Shown here one piece after another: positions 1 to 11,779 of a DNA stretch of 64,000 nt (the first letter of the stretch is position 1; every line of letters starts with the position of its first letter). This stretch comes from Aedes albopictus. Taxonomy: Eukaryota; Arthropoda; Insecta; Diptera; Culicidae. The notes beneath the pieces were generated by a model that ran no database searches, was not told where the DNA came from, and worked only from the letters and a program-made list of their open reading frames with translations. A program made the translations under genes and the position numbers. The DNA is taken from NCBI RefSeq assembly GCF_035046485.1, contig NC_085138.1, positions 92,983,266-93,047,265 of the forward strand, given 5' to 3'.

Positions 1-120
1 CAGAAATTTCGTTTCGTTTCGAAAAATACCGAGATAATTCGGATTTCGTATCGTTCTCACGAAACATTTTTAAATTTCGTTTCGTTTCGTACCGCATAAT
101 CTCAGATGATGCGGTTGCGC
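1..120. repeat. TTTCG-rich repeat fragment
   Basis: Two runs of the pentamer-like motif TTTCGTTTCGTTTCG (near 8-19 and 75-89) flank about 55 bp. The block is cut by the window edge, so the element type cannot be told. It may be the end of a dispersed repeat. Confidence 0.4.
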
Positions 121-1016
121 ATATGCCTAAGCTTAACGGATGACCCTTCTTATTTATTATAAATTTCACATTTAAGTTTCATACACAAAAATAAAAACAA
201 AAAAAAATAAGTTTCAGTATCTAATCCTTTGAGATATTTCGAAGTTGTATCATTACTTACATTCCTGCAATTAATATGGGGAGAATCAATTATTCGATCA
301 AGTATCCCTACAACTCTAAGTCCCGATTAACGATGTTTAATAAACACTCCTTACAAGATTGCCATCGTTTTGTAAACGTTTGTTCTTTCAATCGTCCCCA
401 ATTAGCTTCGCCCGTTGCTGTTGTGCAGAGGCAAACAATTCTTAACAAAGTCGTATTTCACCACAAACGAATCTTCAATCCTATGTTTACGATCCGCATT
501 GAAGCACGAAAACAGTTGCCGCCACGATGATTCGCTCAAACCAGAGGAATCCACGCTCAATCCTAAAGCTCTGTTATGCCGTCGCGTCGCCCGCTTCGTT
601 GCTCACCCACCACCCTCACTAATATCCGCGACGAAGCAAGGTCTAGCGTACACGCAGGCTGACTCCAAACGCTGCCAGAGGGCTAGACGGCCGATGTCAT
701 TTGTGCTCCGGGACAATTTCACCCGCCAAGGAAAATTTATGTCTTCCAAAATTTCCACTCGATAACACGCGGCCCCTACTTGGGGTTTGGGGATTCTAAC
801 CAGCGCAGCAGCCGGTCGGTTTTGGGGTGGAAAAGCGCTGGGGAAGAAAAGACGCACGCCTTGCCGTACGGTGGGATAGATCAGAACAAAGTATTGTTAA
901 ATTTGGGAGGAATTAAAGCTTGTTAGTGTTTTTTGCTATTCGCAAGGTGAATGTGGACGTACATTTAAAATTTAGAGCGGATCATCTACGCAGAATATTT
1001 TTTGAATCTACATAGT
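121..1016. other. Unassigned sequence
   Basis: I see no recognisable gene or repeat. Overlapping open frames of 84-116 codons occur on both strands (276-857), but none shows a known motif, codon bias or splice context. I read them as chance frames in a slightly GC-richer patch. Confidence 0.5.
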
Positions 1017-1310
1017 GCGAAATTTGAGCTTCTTCTTCTTCTTCTTCTTTATGGATCTACGTCCCCACTGGGACTTGGCCTGCCTCGCTTCAACAGTGTT
1101 TTTTGAGCACTTCCACAGTTATTAATTGAAGGGCTTTCTTTGCCTGCCATTGCATGAATTTGTACATTGTGAGGCAAGCACAATGACACACTATGCCCAG
1201 GGAATCGAGAAAATTTTCCCGACTGGAACGGGAGTCGAACCCGCCGTCTCCGGATTGGCGATCCATAGCCTTAACTACTAGGCTAACTGGAGACCCGCGA
1301 AATTTGAACT
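1017..1310 (-). mobile_element. Feilai-type tRNA-derived SINE
   Basis: Read on the minus strand, the head (about 1296 to 1215) has an A-box-like TAGCCTAGTAG and a B-box GGTTCGACTCC, as in tRNA-derived pol III promoters. A tRNA-unrelated body follows, ending in a (GAA)n tail at about 1031-1048. The body shares the stretch AACTGTGGAAGTGCTC and the later GGGACGT segment with the SINEs near 49.4 kb and 55.6 kb. The copy is bounded by a 14-bp target duplication, GCGAAATTTGAGCT at 1017-1030 and the same with one change at 1297-1310, which indicates LINE-mediated insertion. The Feilai name is from recall of Aedes SINEs. Confidence 0.85.
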
Positions 1311-1439
1311 ATGTATTTAAAATATGCAAAATGTTCACAAGGCGTTGTTCATTATGATTATTTGTTCTCATGATAAGTCAAAATTAACAATAGAACGGTT
1401 GCGTACAATAGGGTCTGGGACCATTTGGGCAGCAGCTCC

Positions 1440-1718
1440 TACCCAAGTAACCACGGTGCTGAAGCCTTATTGCATGCAGATATACGGTGTATTTAGAGCA
1501 ATTGTTACTTTACATGCAAATATAAGGTTGATTTAAAGTGAAAATGGGCAATTATTCATAGAATCAAATTAATATTTTACTGGTATAATCTCAGTTCAGT
1601 CGCATAATTGCCATCTCCACTTTAATTCAACCTTAAATGTTCATACAAAGCAATGATTGCTCTAAATACACCGTATATCTGCATGCAATAAGGCTTCAGC
1701 ACCGTGGTTACTTGGGTA
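1440..1718. mobile_element. Foldback MITE with CCCAAGTAACCACGG ends
   Basis: Inverted arms start with CCCAAGTAACCACGGTGC at 1442 and end with its complement at 1716. The near-perfect part is about 65 bp, and weaker pairing continues toward the centre. TA lies at both edges, which fits a Tc1/mariner-type MITE. It has no coding capacity. A 2 kb element near 53.4 kb starts with the related CCCAAGTAACACA. Confidence 0.8.
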
Positions 1719-1880
1719 ATTTGGGCACTTGCTGCTATAACTTAGTCAATGTTGAACCGATCGACTTGTTCTTGAGGCACAATTAGATACGCACAGTATC
1801 TAGCCATGTGCAAAAATTCAAGTCAATCGATTTGAAATTGACTGAGCAGAGCAGGCAGTTCCACTACAGCTCGGAAGGAT
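1719..1880. other. Dispersed-repeat-like sequence, no gene
   Basis: No open frame of note. The sequence resembles text I associate with mosquito dispersed repeats, but the window has no second copy to define it. It lies downstream of the RT fragment that ends near 1880 on the minus strand. Confidence 0.3.
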
Positions 1881-3480
1881 TTTTGTAGTCGTAATTAACG
1901 TGACTACCGAAAGCTTATCGTCGATCATCACACCCAAGCAGGGATGCCTGATGATTTCTTGAAAAAAAAATCTGCACAATATAGTTAAGTTTAGAATACC
2001 TTGGAAAAATTTGGAAAATGTTTAGTATTATTGAAAATATGGTTAAATGAATACACCTCACAAAATAAAAATCTGCACAAAATGCAATTTTGTTAAGATT
2101 TTTCAACATTTCAAAAATCTGTAGCGAGTAAAATTTGTACGATAAAAAATCTGGAAAATATTGATGCTTGTTAACAGTTATGTACACATAACATATCATT
2201 CAACACCGACTTTCAAAATTCATATTTTCGAAAGAAAAATCTCCTATATCTACAAAATGGTCCACTCCTTAAAACGTCTATTTTTTACTCAAACTTTGAA
2301 GTTCTGCTTTTAATATCTTAAAAGGTTATGAAATTATTTTTTTTTGCCCTAACTTACTCGTCCATAAATTAAAAAACATACCCTATTTAAAAAATGCGAA
2401 TATTTCATTTTATGTATTTTTTATTTGCGTAAACATGATTTTGAGGAGCATAGAAAAAGGGGGTTCCTCAAAAATGGCCTTTTTTCATTTTTAAGAATTG
2501 CGCTTAAATGCAGTGGAGATTTTTCTTGTAAAAAATAATTTGCCTATATCAAGAGGATTCTTTAGCTTATTATATTTGCACAAAAAAGTTAACAATTTTC
2601 GAACATTATCGAACTTTTTTCGCAATTTCAATTTTTTAGAAGGTGTGCAAAAATTTAAAAACATGCGTTCAGTAATCTAGGTTAAAAACCCAGTTAAAAG
2701 AACATTTTTAGAAAATCATAAAAGTCATTTCTTTTTTCAAGGATTTATACAGTATCTCCAAAAATAAAATTACTTAAAAGTTGTATTAAACTATTTTTGA
2801 GGCTATTTTAAACATTTTCAACTACTTTACGATACACTCCTTAAATCTGTATATATGGCATCCCTGCATCCAAATATTTGACGGAGTACTTCGAAGTGAA
2901 AGTGCAATCGCCTGCAATGATCACCGCTTGCTGCTCCGTTTTTCAATTGTTGACAACCACCACCTCAGCTTTGTGGTGAACCGATTCCAGCCAACTCACC
3001 TTGACCCCTTCGTCAAGGACCTCTTCCACCAGACTTTTGTAGGCAGTGTCCTTGCGTCCCTTGTTGCGCTTTAGCTCAAGGATCATTTCACCCGTTCGAG
3101 TGTGTCTAATACTGTCGGCCTCCAGATCCACGAGCTTGGCGTCGTTTCACATCGTCCTCAAAATACTTGGCATCTACTCTTCTACGCCTTCTTGATTTGG
3201 CGTCCCTAACCTCCTCGACTTGCGGTTTTTCATTCTTCCTCTTGCGCTCGAATTTCATCCAAGGGGGTTCGTTCGCCCTACTGTGTGGATGCTGAGGGCC
3301 CCTGTTTCCTTCCATCCGGGCCAACTTCTTCAGACCCACCCTTCCCAGCTTTCCGGGACGCCTGGCTGGGGTCCGACTTGTAATGACGACTCATTCCTCG
3401 ACACGGGTCGCTTGACACCTTGAATTGGGGTTTGTGTGGCTGACTCGCAAGCGGGGGGGCGACTTTCGTCAGGCCCCGGG
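1880..3480 (-). pseudogene. LOA/R1-like non-LTR retrotransposon remnant (ORF1 joined to RT)
   Basis: The minus strand carries two retrotransposon protein blocks. From about 3480 to 3020 it reads as the C-terminal part of a Gag-like ORF1, with motif IRHTRTGEMILELKR, in at least two frames (shifts near 3300 and 3125). At about 3000 the frame passes directly into an RT segment reading SWLESVHHKAEVVVVNN, then a stop, then KTEQQAV...KYSVKYL. The conserved YLGVMIDDKLS motif is split by the hAT-like insertion and resumes at 1938. The ORF1 zinc knuckles, endonuclease and RT catalytic core are missing, so this is an internally deleted, dead copy. Family assignment is from motif memory. Confidence 0.7.
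1939..2866. mobile_element. hAT-like non-autonomous element (CAGGGATGCC ends)
   Basis: The terminal inverted repeat is CAGGGATGCC at 1939-1948 and its complement at 2857-2866. The flanking 8-mers CACCCAAG (1931-1938) and CATCCAAA (2867-2874) match at 6 of 8 positions, as expected for a decayed 8-bp hAT target duplication. Removing the element rejoins a retrotransposon RT motif. The interior is AT-rich with repeated ATCTG words and no transposase frame. Related copies lie at 15,919, 19,391 and 50,362. Confidence 0.75.
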
Positions 3481-3862
3481 ACTGTAATCCTGCTGAAGTT
3501 CTATAATTGCATCCTAGTATCCTAGAGCTCCCTGGTGCACACTGGGGCAGGATTGAAAATACACGGAAAAAACCTCCAGCTCGTCGAGATGTCGAGATAC
3601 GCACTTGGTGTCTTCAGAAAAAATATTTATATGAACAAGGTCGATATTCTGAACGGTAGCATATTTTTCTTACTTTATTCGCATAAAAGTCCTATAAGTC
3701 ATTTTGGCCATCTTTCATTTTAGCGGTATGATGTCTTCGGCAAAGTTGTTCGGCTATTTATGCTAAAAAAGTTTGCCGAACACGTCAAATTTCCAAAGCC
3801 TACTGTTCTTGAGATATTAGTCATTTTATAAAATACCTACCTAAAATCGAGTTTTTTTCATT

Positions 3863-4846
3863 AAATTACGTTTGTAAACAAATTTAATGTCCGTTTTCGA
3901 GTTATAATAATGAAAAATACTAAAATAAAACATATGTAAAATAAATTAGTAGGAAAAAACAAAATATGCATTGATTTTTCGTAGAAAGTTCCTGAAAATC
4001 ACGCAAAATGTATATAGGACGTTCTTGCAGTCGGGCAAGTTCGGGCAAGTTATTCCATCGGCCATCACCTAAAAATACATAAGCTTTCATGTAGTTTTTT
4101 TTCACCGACATGATATTTGATGATTTTTTCTAAATAGCGTTGAAAGTTTACTGTTTTGTGTGAATTAGTACAACATTTTTGCACATATTTTACCGTGTTG
4201 TATGTTGCCAAGTGAACCATGAGAAGTATAAATGCAATCTTGATACAGGTTTAGTCATTTTTAAGCTCCAAACAAATTGTAAAACACAAAAATGTCCTAA
4301 ACACGCCATTTAGCCTTGGTTTTATCATTATCTTATATAATTTTATTTTATAGAAATATTTTTTGTGTGTTCAATGATCTAAAAACTCACTTTTATTGGC
4401 GTTTCGGACATTTTTGTGTTTTACAATTTGATTGGAGCTTAAATATGACTAAACCTGTAACTAGATTGCATTTATACTTCTCATGGTTCACTTGGCAACA
4501 TACAACACGGTAATATATGTACAAAAATGTTGTACTAATTCACACAAAACAGTAAACTTTGAACGCTATTTAAAAAAAATCATCAAATATCATGTAGGTG
4601 AAAAAAATTTACATGAAAGCTTATGCATTTTTTAGGTGATCGCCGATGAAAAAAAACTTGCCCGAACTTACCCGACTGCAAGAACGTCCTATATACATTT
4701 TGCGTGATTTTCAGGAACTTTTCATGAAAAATCAATGCATATTTTGTGTTTTCCTACTAATTTATTTTACATATGTTTTATTTTAGTATTTTTCATTATT
4801 ATAACTCGAAAACGGACATTAAATTTGTTTACAAACGTAATTTGAA
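3863..4846. repeat. Inner palindrome with ~480-bp arms
   Basis: The left arm (about 3863-4310) pairs with the right arm (about 4395-4846) around a short AT-rich centre near 4355. The shared end word is AAATTACGTTTGTAAACAAA, which also marks the inner end of the outer 350-bp inverted repeat. The arms are thus joined head to tail to the left outer repeat. Transcription would give a long hairpin RNA. No protein frame fits the pairing. Confidence 0.8.
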
Positions 4847-4994
4847 CATGAGCATGAGCATGATTGACCGCCCGCGGTTGCTCCTCTGTTATTGCAAGGA
4901 TAACTGCATTTACACAAAGAACCAACAGATGATGCTTGGGATTAGCTTTCTCTTCATTGTGTAAATGCTGGAATCCCAATACTTTTCAATAAGC

Positions 4995-5110
4995 AATACC
5001 AGCGCCGGCCGCGTCCGAATGCAGGTCAATTGAGGATAGGGAAGGAAGTGATGACGTGATTCTCGCTTAGGCCAATAACCGAGGAATTCTCTGCGTTACT
5101 ACGAGAAATC
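4995..5110. repeat. Repeat segment shared with 24.5 kb
   Basis: A stretch containing GCGCCGGCC and the later AGGAAGGAA/GTTACTA words resembles 24,516-24,640 in order and spacing. This suggests two divergent copies of one dispersed mosquito repeat. The class is unknown. Confidence 0.35.
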
Positions 5111-5460
5111 ACTAGGAGTTTGGACAGGGGAAATGGAGATGTGTTGAGGATTTTGTCGTGGTAAACGAGTGTAATGTTTTGAATCGCGATTAATAATCCG
5201 CTCACGAAGAAATACCCTTCTAAACCTTGGACGACGAACGCGATCTTTTGTGCCTCAAAACTTACCCTACATAAGTTATTCATTCGCAACTAAGGAGAAC
5301 ACAATGCTAAACACCGACGCATCTGTAGTTTGCGTTTCCGCGCAAGACAATGCTGAACGCGATCAATTCACAAGTATTAATCAAATAACACGTGATAAAT
5401 AAATCAGAAAGATCTTACCGCATGGTTTGCCGTCTATCTTTTACCGACCCTCTCTTTTTC

Positions 5461-6636
5461 CAGAAATTCATGCAACCTTTATTTGAGTCAAAACATTTAT
5501 TCATTTGGACTAAAATATTACAAATGTCGACACCGAAGATGACGAACCATTCAAATTTTTGTGTTCATGCAAAAAATTAAAGGAAATTATTTATTATCAA
5601 CTAAATGTGCATTTGGAATTAGCGCCGACACATGACGTGACGAACTTTTCAATATTTGTTAGATAAATACACAAAAACCAGAGCTGCAGCATCTTCCACT
5701 AACTGGCCTCGAAATTACACTGAACTGCTACAACAACACACGGGTACGACGATGTGTACATTCAAATTGTCGACGACAACGCGGCCGATCCGACCGAAAA
5801 AAGCGGCACTTCCTTTGCCTCCAAAAACACACTAAACCGCCTCGTACGAAGATGAGCACGCACACAGAACGACGACGCGATGCAACGACGAACCAAGACG
5901 GACTCTCATGCAACCTTTACTATTGAGTCAAAACATTTATTCATTTTGACTAAAATATTACAAATGTCGACACCGAAGATGACAAACCATTCAAATTTTT
6001 GTGTAAATGAAAAAAATGAAAGAAACATATTTATTATCAACTGATTGTGCATTGGGTACTAACGCCGACACATGACGTGACGAACTTTTCAATATTTGTT
6101 AGATAAATACACAAAAACCAGAGCAGAATTGTATAAATCCTTTAGCATTAATTATTATTATTATTATTATTATTATTATGATAAAATGGAAAGAGCTCAC
6201 CAATAAACATCCTTTGAAGTGTCCAGTGCGTATGTGCTACAGCATATTCCACTAACTGGCCTCTTCTCCGAAATCACACTGAACCGCTACAACTACACAC
6301 GGGTACGACGATGTGGACATTCAAATTGACGACGACGACGACGCAGCCGGTCCGAATAAAAAAAGCGGCTTTTTCACTTTGCCTCAAAAATCACTCTAAA
6401 CCACCCCGTACGAAGATGAGCACAGCCAAATCTGCGACGACGACGCGGCAGGCCCAAATGGAAAAAATGGCCTCTTCACTTTGCCTCCAAAATCACGAAG
6501 ATGAGCACAGTCAAATAGACGACGACGACGACGACGACCGAATGAAAACGCAGCCTGTACACTTTGCCACCAAAAACTCACTAAATCGCCCCGTACGAAG
6601 ATGAGCAGTCAAATAGACGACGACGACGACCGAATT
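5461..6636. repeat. ~440-bp direct duplication followed by GAC-rich minisatellite
   Basis: 5461-5900 and 5905-6420 are two copies of one block. Both contain AAACATTTATTCATTT, ATGTCGACACCGAAGATGA and GCCGACACATGACGTGACG. The second copy carries an ATT microsatellite (6148-6178). From about 6315 to 6636, imperfect 60-120 bp units repeat GTACGAAGATGAGCA followed by GAC triplets. The 97-codon frame at 6311-6604 is a by-product of these triplets. Confidence 0.75.
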
Positions 6637-7021
6637 TGTTTACAAACGTAATTTAAAGAAAAAACTCGATTTTAGGTAGGTATTTTATAAAACGACTAAT
6701 ATCTCAAGAACAGTAGACGTTGGAAATTTGACGTCTTCGGCAAACTTTTTTAGCATAAATAGCCGAACAACTTTGCCGAAGACACCATACCGCTAAAATG
6801 AAAGATGGCCAAAATGACTTATAGGACTTTTATGCGAATAACGTAAGAAAAATATGCTACCGTTCAGAATATCGACCTTGTTCATAGAAATATTTTCTCT
6901 GAAGACACTAAGTGCGTATCTCGACATCTTCGACATCTCGACGAGCTAGAGGTTTTTTCCGTGTATTTTCAATCCTGCCCCAGTGTGTGGTGTTTTGGCC
7001 ATGAAATTTATGCTTACACAG

Positions 7022-7665
7022 TAGGCCGTCCCTTATTTTGCAAAAAATTGAAATGTTATAAGTTCGTTGTTGGAAAATGATCGTTTTAGCTAAAAAATGA
7101 TCGTGTCAAAATTTGAAGTCATTATCTCAAGGCTAAGTGATCCCTCAAGGGGCCTAAAGTTGTCAAAAATTGTATGGGACCAAAAAAACATGAAATTTTT
7201 TTCGACAAAAAAAATACGCTAGTCTACTAAAACCGGTGATTTTAGGACCCTAAAGGGCCAAAAATGTGCTTAGATTAGCGATATCTCTACTCGTTTTTGA
7301 ATTATTGAACAAAATAAGGTAAGTTTCCTTCGGAATCTAAAAGAATTGTCAAAAATGCTGATTTTTCAGTTGTTTTTTGTCAATATCTTGGAAACGAGTA
7401 GAGATATCGCAAATCTAAGCACATTTTTGGCCCTTAAGGGTCCTAAAATCACTGGTTTTAGTAGAATAGCGTATTTCTTTGTCGATAAAAATTTCATGTT
7501 TTTTTGGTCCCATACAATTTTTGACAACTTTAGGACCCTTGAGGGACCACTTAGCCTTGAGATACGGACTTCAAATTTTGACACGATCATTTTTTAGCTA
7601 AAACGATCATTTTCCACTAACGAACTTATAACATTTCTAAATTTTGCAAAATAAGGGACGGCCTA
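7022..7665. mobile_element. hAT-like foldback MITE (TAGGCCGTCCC ends)
   Basis: Inverted arms of roughly 300 bp run inward from TAGGCCGTCCCTTATTTTGC at 7022 and its complement ending at 7665. An exact 8-bp target duplication TTACACAG flanks it at 7014-7021 and 7666-7673. The length and 8-bp duplication indicate a hAT-type, cut-and-paste MITE. The two short frames on opposite strands (7346-7597) are the paired arms read twice. Confidence 0.88.
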
Positions 7666-7679
7666 TTACACAGCCTCAT

Positions 7680-8095
7680 GGAACTATGCATTGATAAGTA
7701 GTGAGTTCATTGTCTGTTTGAAGATCTCCAAGAACTCCATTAAGTATCGGTCATCGGATTTTCTAAGGTATTTAATTGTCTGTAATAGCTTTATCATTAC
7801 GGTTCATACTCACACAGAAACATGGTCTATCAAGTGGTAAGTTCAATGATTCTTTAAGAAACTCTCAAAACTTCCTTGAGTATGGATTATCGAATCTATG
7901 AGAGGTACTAGTTGTATCTAAAAGCATTATGAATGAGCTTGATACTCGTACAGTCTCAAGCAACTATATTCTCTATCAAGTTGTGTGTTCTATGATTGTA
8001 TAGGAGTATCCGAGAACTCCCTGGAATTTAGACCATCTGATCTAAAAGCGTAATCAGTGATCTATTGTTAGTGAGCTGTCAGATGGGGAGTTTAT
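7680..8095. repeat. Satellite family A, ~150-bp units
   Basis: Divergent tandem units contain words such as TCTATCAAGTGGTAAGTTC and CCAAGAACTCC. The same family, reverse-complemented, occupies 50,820-51,223 and 56,340-56,930. No coding potential. Confidence 0.7.
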
Positions 8096-8880
8096 TATCT
8101 GTTTGAGGAACTCCAAGAAACCTCCTTTAGAACTTCTCTGAAACTCCCATTAGTTCTCCGTGAAATTCACCTGAGAGCCTCTGAAACCGCTCTGAAACCT
8201 TTTGAAATTCCTTAAAACGCCTAGAAACTCTACAAAACGCTTTGAAACGACCTTAATCCCTCCAAAAAACCGCCGTGAAATTCACCTGAAAGCCTCTGAA
8301 GCCACCTAAATCTCATCTGAAACATCCTGAAACGTCCTAAAACGCATAAAAACGCCTTGCAGTGCTTTGATACGCCTCCGAACCCCTCCTCCCCCTCACC
8401 TGCGAGCCTCTGAATTCCCACAAAACGCCTTTCAAAGCTACTGCAACGCCCTGCAACGCCTTGAAACGCTTTGAAACGCTTCTTAAACTTCCATTAAATC
8501 TTTGTGAAATTCACCTGAGAGCCCCTCTGCAACCTTCTGGAACGTATTAAAACGCCTTGATACGATTCTAAAACTCCCTAAAACCCCTGAAACGACCTGA
8601 CACGCATTGAAACGCTTTGACACGCTTTGAAACGTCCCTGAAATCGCCATGAAACCTCAATGAGAGCCTCTGCAACCTCTTGAAATGCCCTGAAACAAAC
8701 GCTCTGAATTCACCAATTCACCTGAGAGCCTTTACACGTCTTGAAATGCCTCTAAATCCCTATGACGTCCATCCAAGAGCATATGTAGCCCCATAGAGCC
8801 CTCTGAAACCTTCTAAAGCGCCCTGAAACGCCTGGAAACGCCTCTGAACCTTCCCATCTATAAATCTCCGTTGAAATTCA
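8096..8880. repeat. Satellite family B, TGAAACGCC-type short repeats
   Basis: Degenerate 10-12 bp words (CTGAAACGCC, TTTGAAACG) form higher-order units of roughly 110-200 bp that contain GTGAAATTCACCTGAGAGCC. The reverse complement of this family forms 49,545-50,361. No gene. Confidence 0.75.
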
Positions 8881-9590
8881 TCTAACCATTTCCCCGTTGT
8901 GTCATCGAGGTTACTCCAAGTTATCCACTGAGCAACCAGCTCTTGAGGTAAAAAAGAATAAAACTTTTAGTATGAGTGCCCTCGTGAACCTACATATGTT
9001 TTATTTTGTATTTTGCATGCTTCCGTACATTAAAAACCGCCTTTAGCAAAATAAGAAACTGTTTCCGCTTCAAGCCCCATGCACAAAAAAAAGTATTTTC
9101 AGGAACAAGGGAATGGATGCCGAATACATGGATCTTAGATAATGGGAAGGGTTTGAGAGAAAATTGATTTCTAATTGTTTTGCTCTCACATACTTGCATG
9201 AACAATCTCTTTCGTGACCTTGGATTTTTTTTTGTACGCCCTGTCAAATATAGAAAAATTGTTGTTTGGCTGTTTTGGACCCTTGAAAATTTCAGCTACA
9301 TTGACTTTATGAATATTCAAATTCTTTGTGCCTATGGACGTGTAAAAGGCTCATTCGAGATATTAGAATACCGTATTACGCCGCTTATGCGACAATGATT
9401 GCTGTCGAACTACCGGGGTAAACTTTTAATTCGACAAGCTGGTCACCCTACACCACCTTGTTCATTGAAATTTGGCAATTCTCATTGTGTTTTTGTTTTT
9501 ATTTTCGTATTTGTTATAGAACACCAATCCAACAAATATTGTGCTAGTTTAGACAGAAAGCTCGTTTTTTCTACGATTTTTGGCACCGTA
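8881..9590. other. Unassigned sequence
   Basis: Short frames on both strands, no motif or repeat I can define. A 103-codon frame at 9399-9710 runs into the degenerate satellite and is not credible as a gene. Confidence 0.4.
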
Positions 9591-10760
9591 GGAATATTTT
9601 GCATGATATTCCTACAGATTCTTTTAGAAATTCGTCCACAGATTTCTCTAGCAATTCTTTCAGAACATCCTCCAAATATTTCTTTTTTTATTACTCCAAG
9701 AATTCAATAATTGTTTTCTAGGAATTCCACTAACGATTTCCCCAGAAATCTCTCCAAGTATCTCCAAGTATCCAAGTATCCAAGTATCCAGGAAGCTCTT
9801 AAGAAATGCCTTATTGGGATTCCTTCAAGAATTTCCGAATATTCTTCCAAAGTACTTCCTAAGATTTCTTAAGGGTTTCTTTCTGAAATTCAGAACTTTT
9901 GTTTCAGAACCATTTTCTGCATTTTTTTGGACTGCTTCAGCAAGGAATTTCTTCAATTTTTTGAGATATTCTTCTAAAAGTCGCTTAAGAAATTCTACAG
10001 GAATTTTTCGGATATTCTATTGAAAACCGAACCGAAAATTCTATGATTAATTTCTTCAGTGATTTTTGTAGAAAATGCTACAAGAATATGTTTTTAAAAT
10101 TTTTCTCGTGATTCCATCTCCTGGAATGTTTTTACCTGCAAAACTTATTCAGCAATTCCAATTTTTTTTAGAAGTTCTTCCAGAAATTGCACAAAACTAA
10201 CTGATAAATTATTTAAGGAATCTTTGAAGGAATTGTAGGATTATCTCAGGAAAATCCTTAAAAAATAGATACCTTTGGAAATCAGTAGAAGAAATCCTAA
10301 GATTTTTTTTTTTGAAGAAATCGGCTGAGGCATTTGTTTAGAGGAAGTCCTGAGACAATTTCTGAGATAAATGCCCAGACATCTTGGATGAATGCCTAGA
10401 TATTCCTAGGAGAATACCTGAAGAAACTCCTTAAGATATCTCCTTAATTCTCAGAAAAAAATCACGAGAGACGAGAAACGCTGCAAGCAACTACCGCCCG
10501 GGAAATTTCTGAAACAAATCCTGTAGAAACAAACAAAATCCTTGGGGAATTCTGTAGAAAGTAATTTAATAAATTAAGCAAAAATACTTGGAAGAATTGA
10601 AGAATCCTCTCATAGAGAAAAATCGCGGAAAATTCCTTGAAAAATTCCAAGCAGTAGATTCTGAAAAAAAAATATCTGCAGCATTTTTTGAGATTTTTTT
10701 CAAGAAAACTAACTGTGAAAGGTTTGAATCCAAAGCAATGCATACCCGAGCAGGAACGAA
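9591..10760. repeat. Degenerate GGAATTCC-type satellite
   Basis: Words such as GGAATTCCAC, AGAAATTCTTCC and CCAGAAATT recur at roughly 12-bp steps with heavy decay. It contains a short (CCAAGTAT)n tandem at 9752-9790. This is the same family as the arrays at 14.9-15.8 and 42.4-48.3 kb. Confidence 0.6.
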
Positions 10761-10889
10761 TAACTGACACATAACTGCAGTATACCAAAGTCAAGTATCA
10801 TAACAAGACAAGTTATTGGTCGGTTACCCAGGTATTGGAAATAATTTATTTTAGAAGACTACATGACTTAAATGTATGTTTGTGTCCCT

Positions 10890-11330
10890 CGCTAAATATA
10901 GCCTACCCATATTGCATGGTTTTAGAGCCTAAAAGTCCATTAAATAACCGCCATGCTGAATTTGGAGCTGCCATCTTGGATTTTGGTCTGCCATCTTGGA
11001 TATTCTGGTCACAATTTTTGGACTCCGTACATCTTCCCCATAACAAATATACCCATATTGTGTGGTTTTAGGGCCTAAACACCATTAAACAGCCGCCATC
11101 TTGAATTTTGATCCGCTTTATTGGATTATGGACCGCCATTTTGAATATTATGGTCGCCATATTTGGAATCTGGATATGTTCCCCATACCAAATATACCCA
11201 TACTGCATGGTTTTAGGGTCCCCATATTGCCTGGTTTTGGAGCCTTAAACGCTATTTACAGCTGCCATCCTGAATATTGAGCCGCCATTTTGCATTTCAG
11301 GCCGCCATATTCAATATTAGGCTTCTTGAA
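10890..11330. repeat. GCCGCCATCTTGGATTTTGG tandem repeat with ~147-bp higher-order unit
   Basis: Short units of the type GCCATCTTGGATTTTGG alternate with a block containing CCCATATTGCATGGTTTTAG, seen near 10,904, 11,050 and 11,197. The last unit is disordered. No coding potential. Confidence 0.75.
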
Positions 11331-11399
11331 TTTTGGGTCGACATCGTGGAATTTCTGATCACCAGTTCTGATTTCCGCACAAAATTCGTCAACCATGCT

Positions 11400-11770
11400 A
11401 AAGGTTACAAACATTAGGGCTCGGTTCAGTTTTATATACGGCCAGTTCTACCGGTGCTGGTCGGGACCACTGAAATGGCCATAACTTCGGAACGCCTTGA
11501 CCGATCCGGACCATTTCTACTAGCGAACAATGCGGTACAATTCCGGTTCGACTCCGAAAAATCGGCCAATGGGAAGCGCCTTAAAAGTGAGTGAACTTAT
11601 TTTGCGCACAGACATACATACATACACACATACAGACATCATCTCAATCCGTCGAGCTGAGTTGATTGGTATATGTGGCTAGACCCTGCGAGCCTTCTAT
11701 CGAAAATTCGTTTTTTGAGTGAACATATAGCCTTTCAGTACACTTTGGTGTGTATGTTGTTTCAAAATTA
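11400..11770 (+). repeat. Dispersed mosquito repeat, possible LINE 3' end
   Basis: A segment with CATAACTTCGGAACGCC, an (ACAT)-rich stretch near 11,605-11,640, and CGTCGAGCTGAGTTGATTGG, followed by GAGTGAACATATAGCCTTT. From memory this resembles a very common culicine dispersed repeat. There is no second copy here and no protein frame, so the class is uncertain. Confidence 0.35.
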
Positions 11771-11779
11771 GGGTTTCTT

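Larger units (their letters stand above)
3538..6987. mobile_element. 3.45 kb non-autonomous element with ~350-bp terminal inverted repeats
   Basis: The segment 3538-3888 recurs as its reverse complement at 6638-6987, starting CACACTGGGGCAGG and ending CCTGCCCCAGTGTG. A 5-bp duplication TGGTG flanks it (3533-3537 and 6988-6992). A CACNNTG terminus with a 5-bp duplication would fit Transib, but this is tentative. There is no transposase frame. The inside holds a second palindrome (3863-4846), a stretch shared with 24.5 kb, and a duplicated minisatellite-like block (5461-6636). The left end abuts the retrotransposon remnant. Confidence 0.75.

Noticed and set aside
276..857. Overlapping frames on both strands at the window start
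   Set aside because: No motif, no codon bias, mutually overlapping.
5728..6604. Arg/Asp-rich frames around the GAC repeats
   Set aside because: Generated by GAC/GTC triplet runs in a duplicated minisatellite.
7346..7597. Pair of ~80-codon frames on opposite strands
   Set aside because: They are the two arms of one foldback MITE read in reverse.
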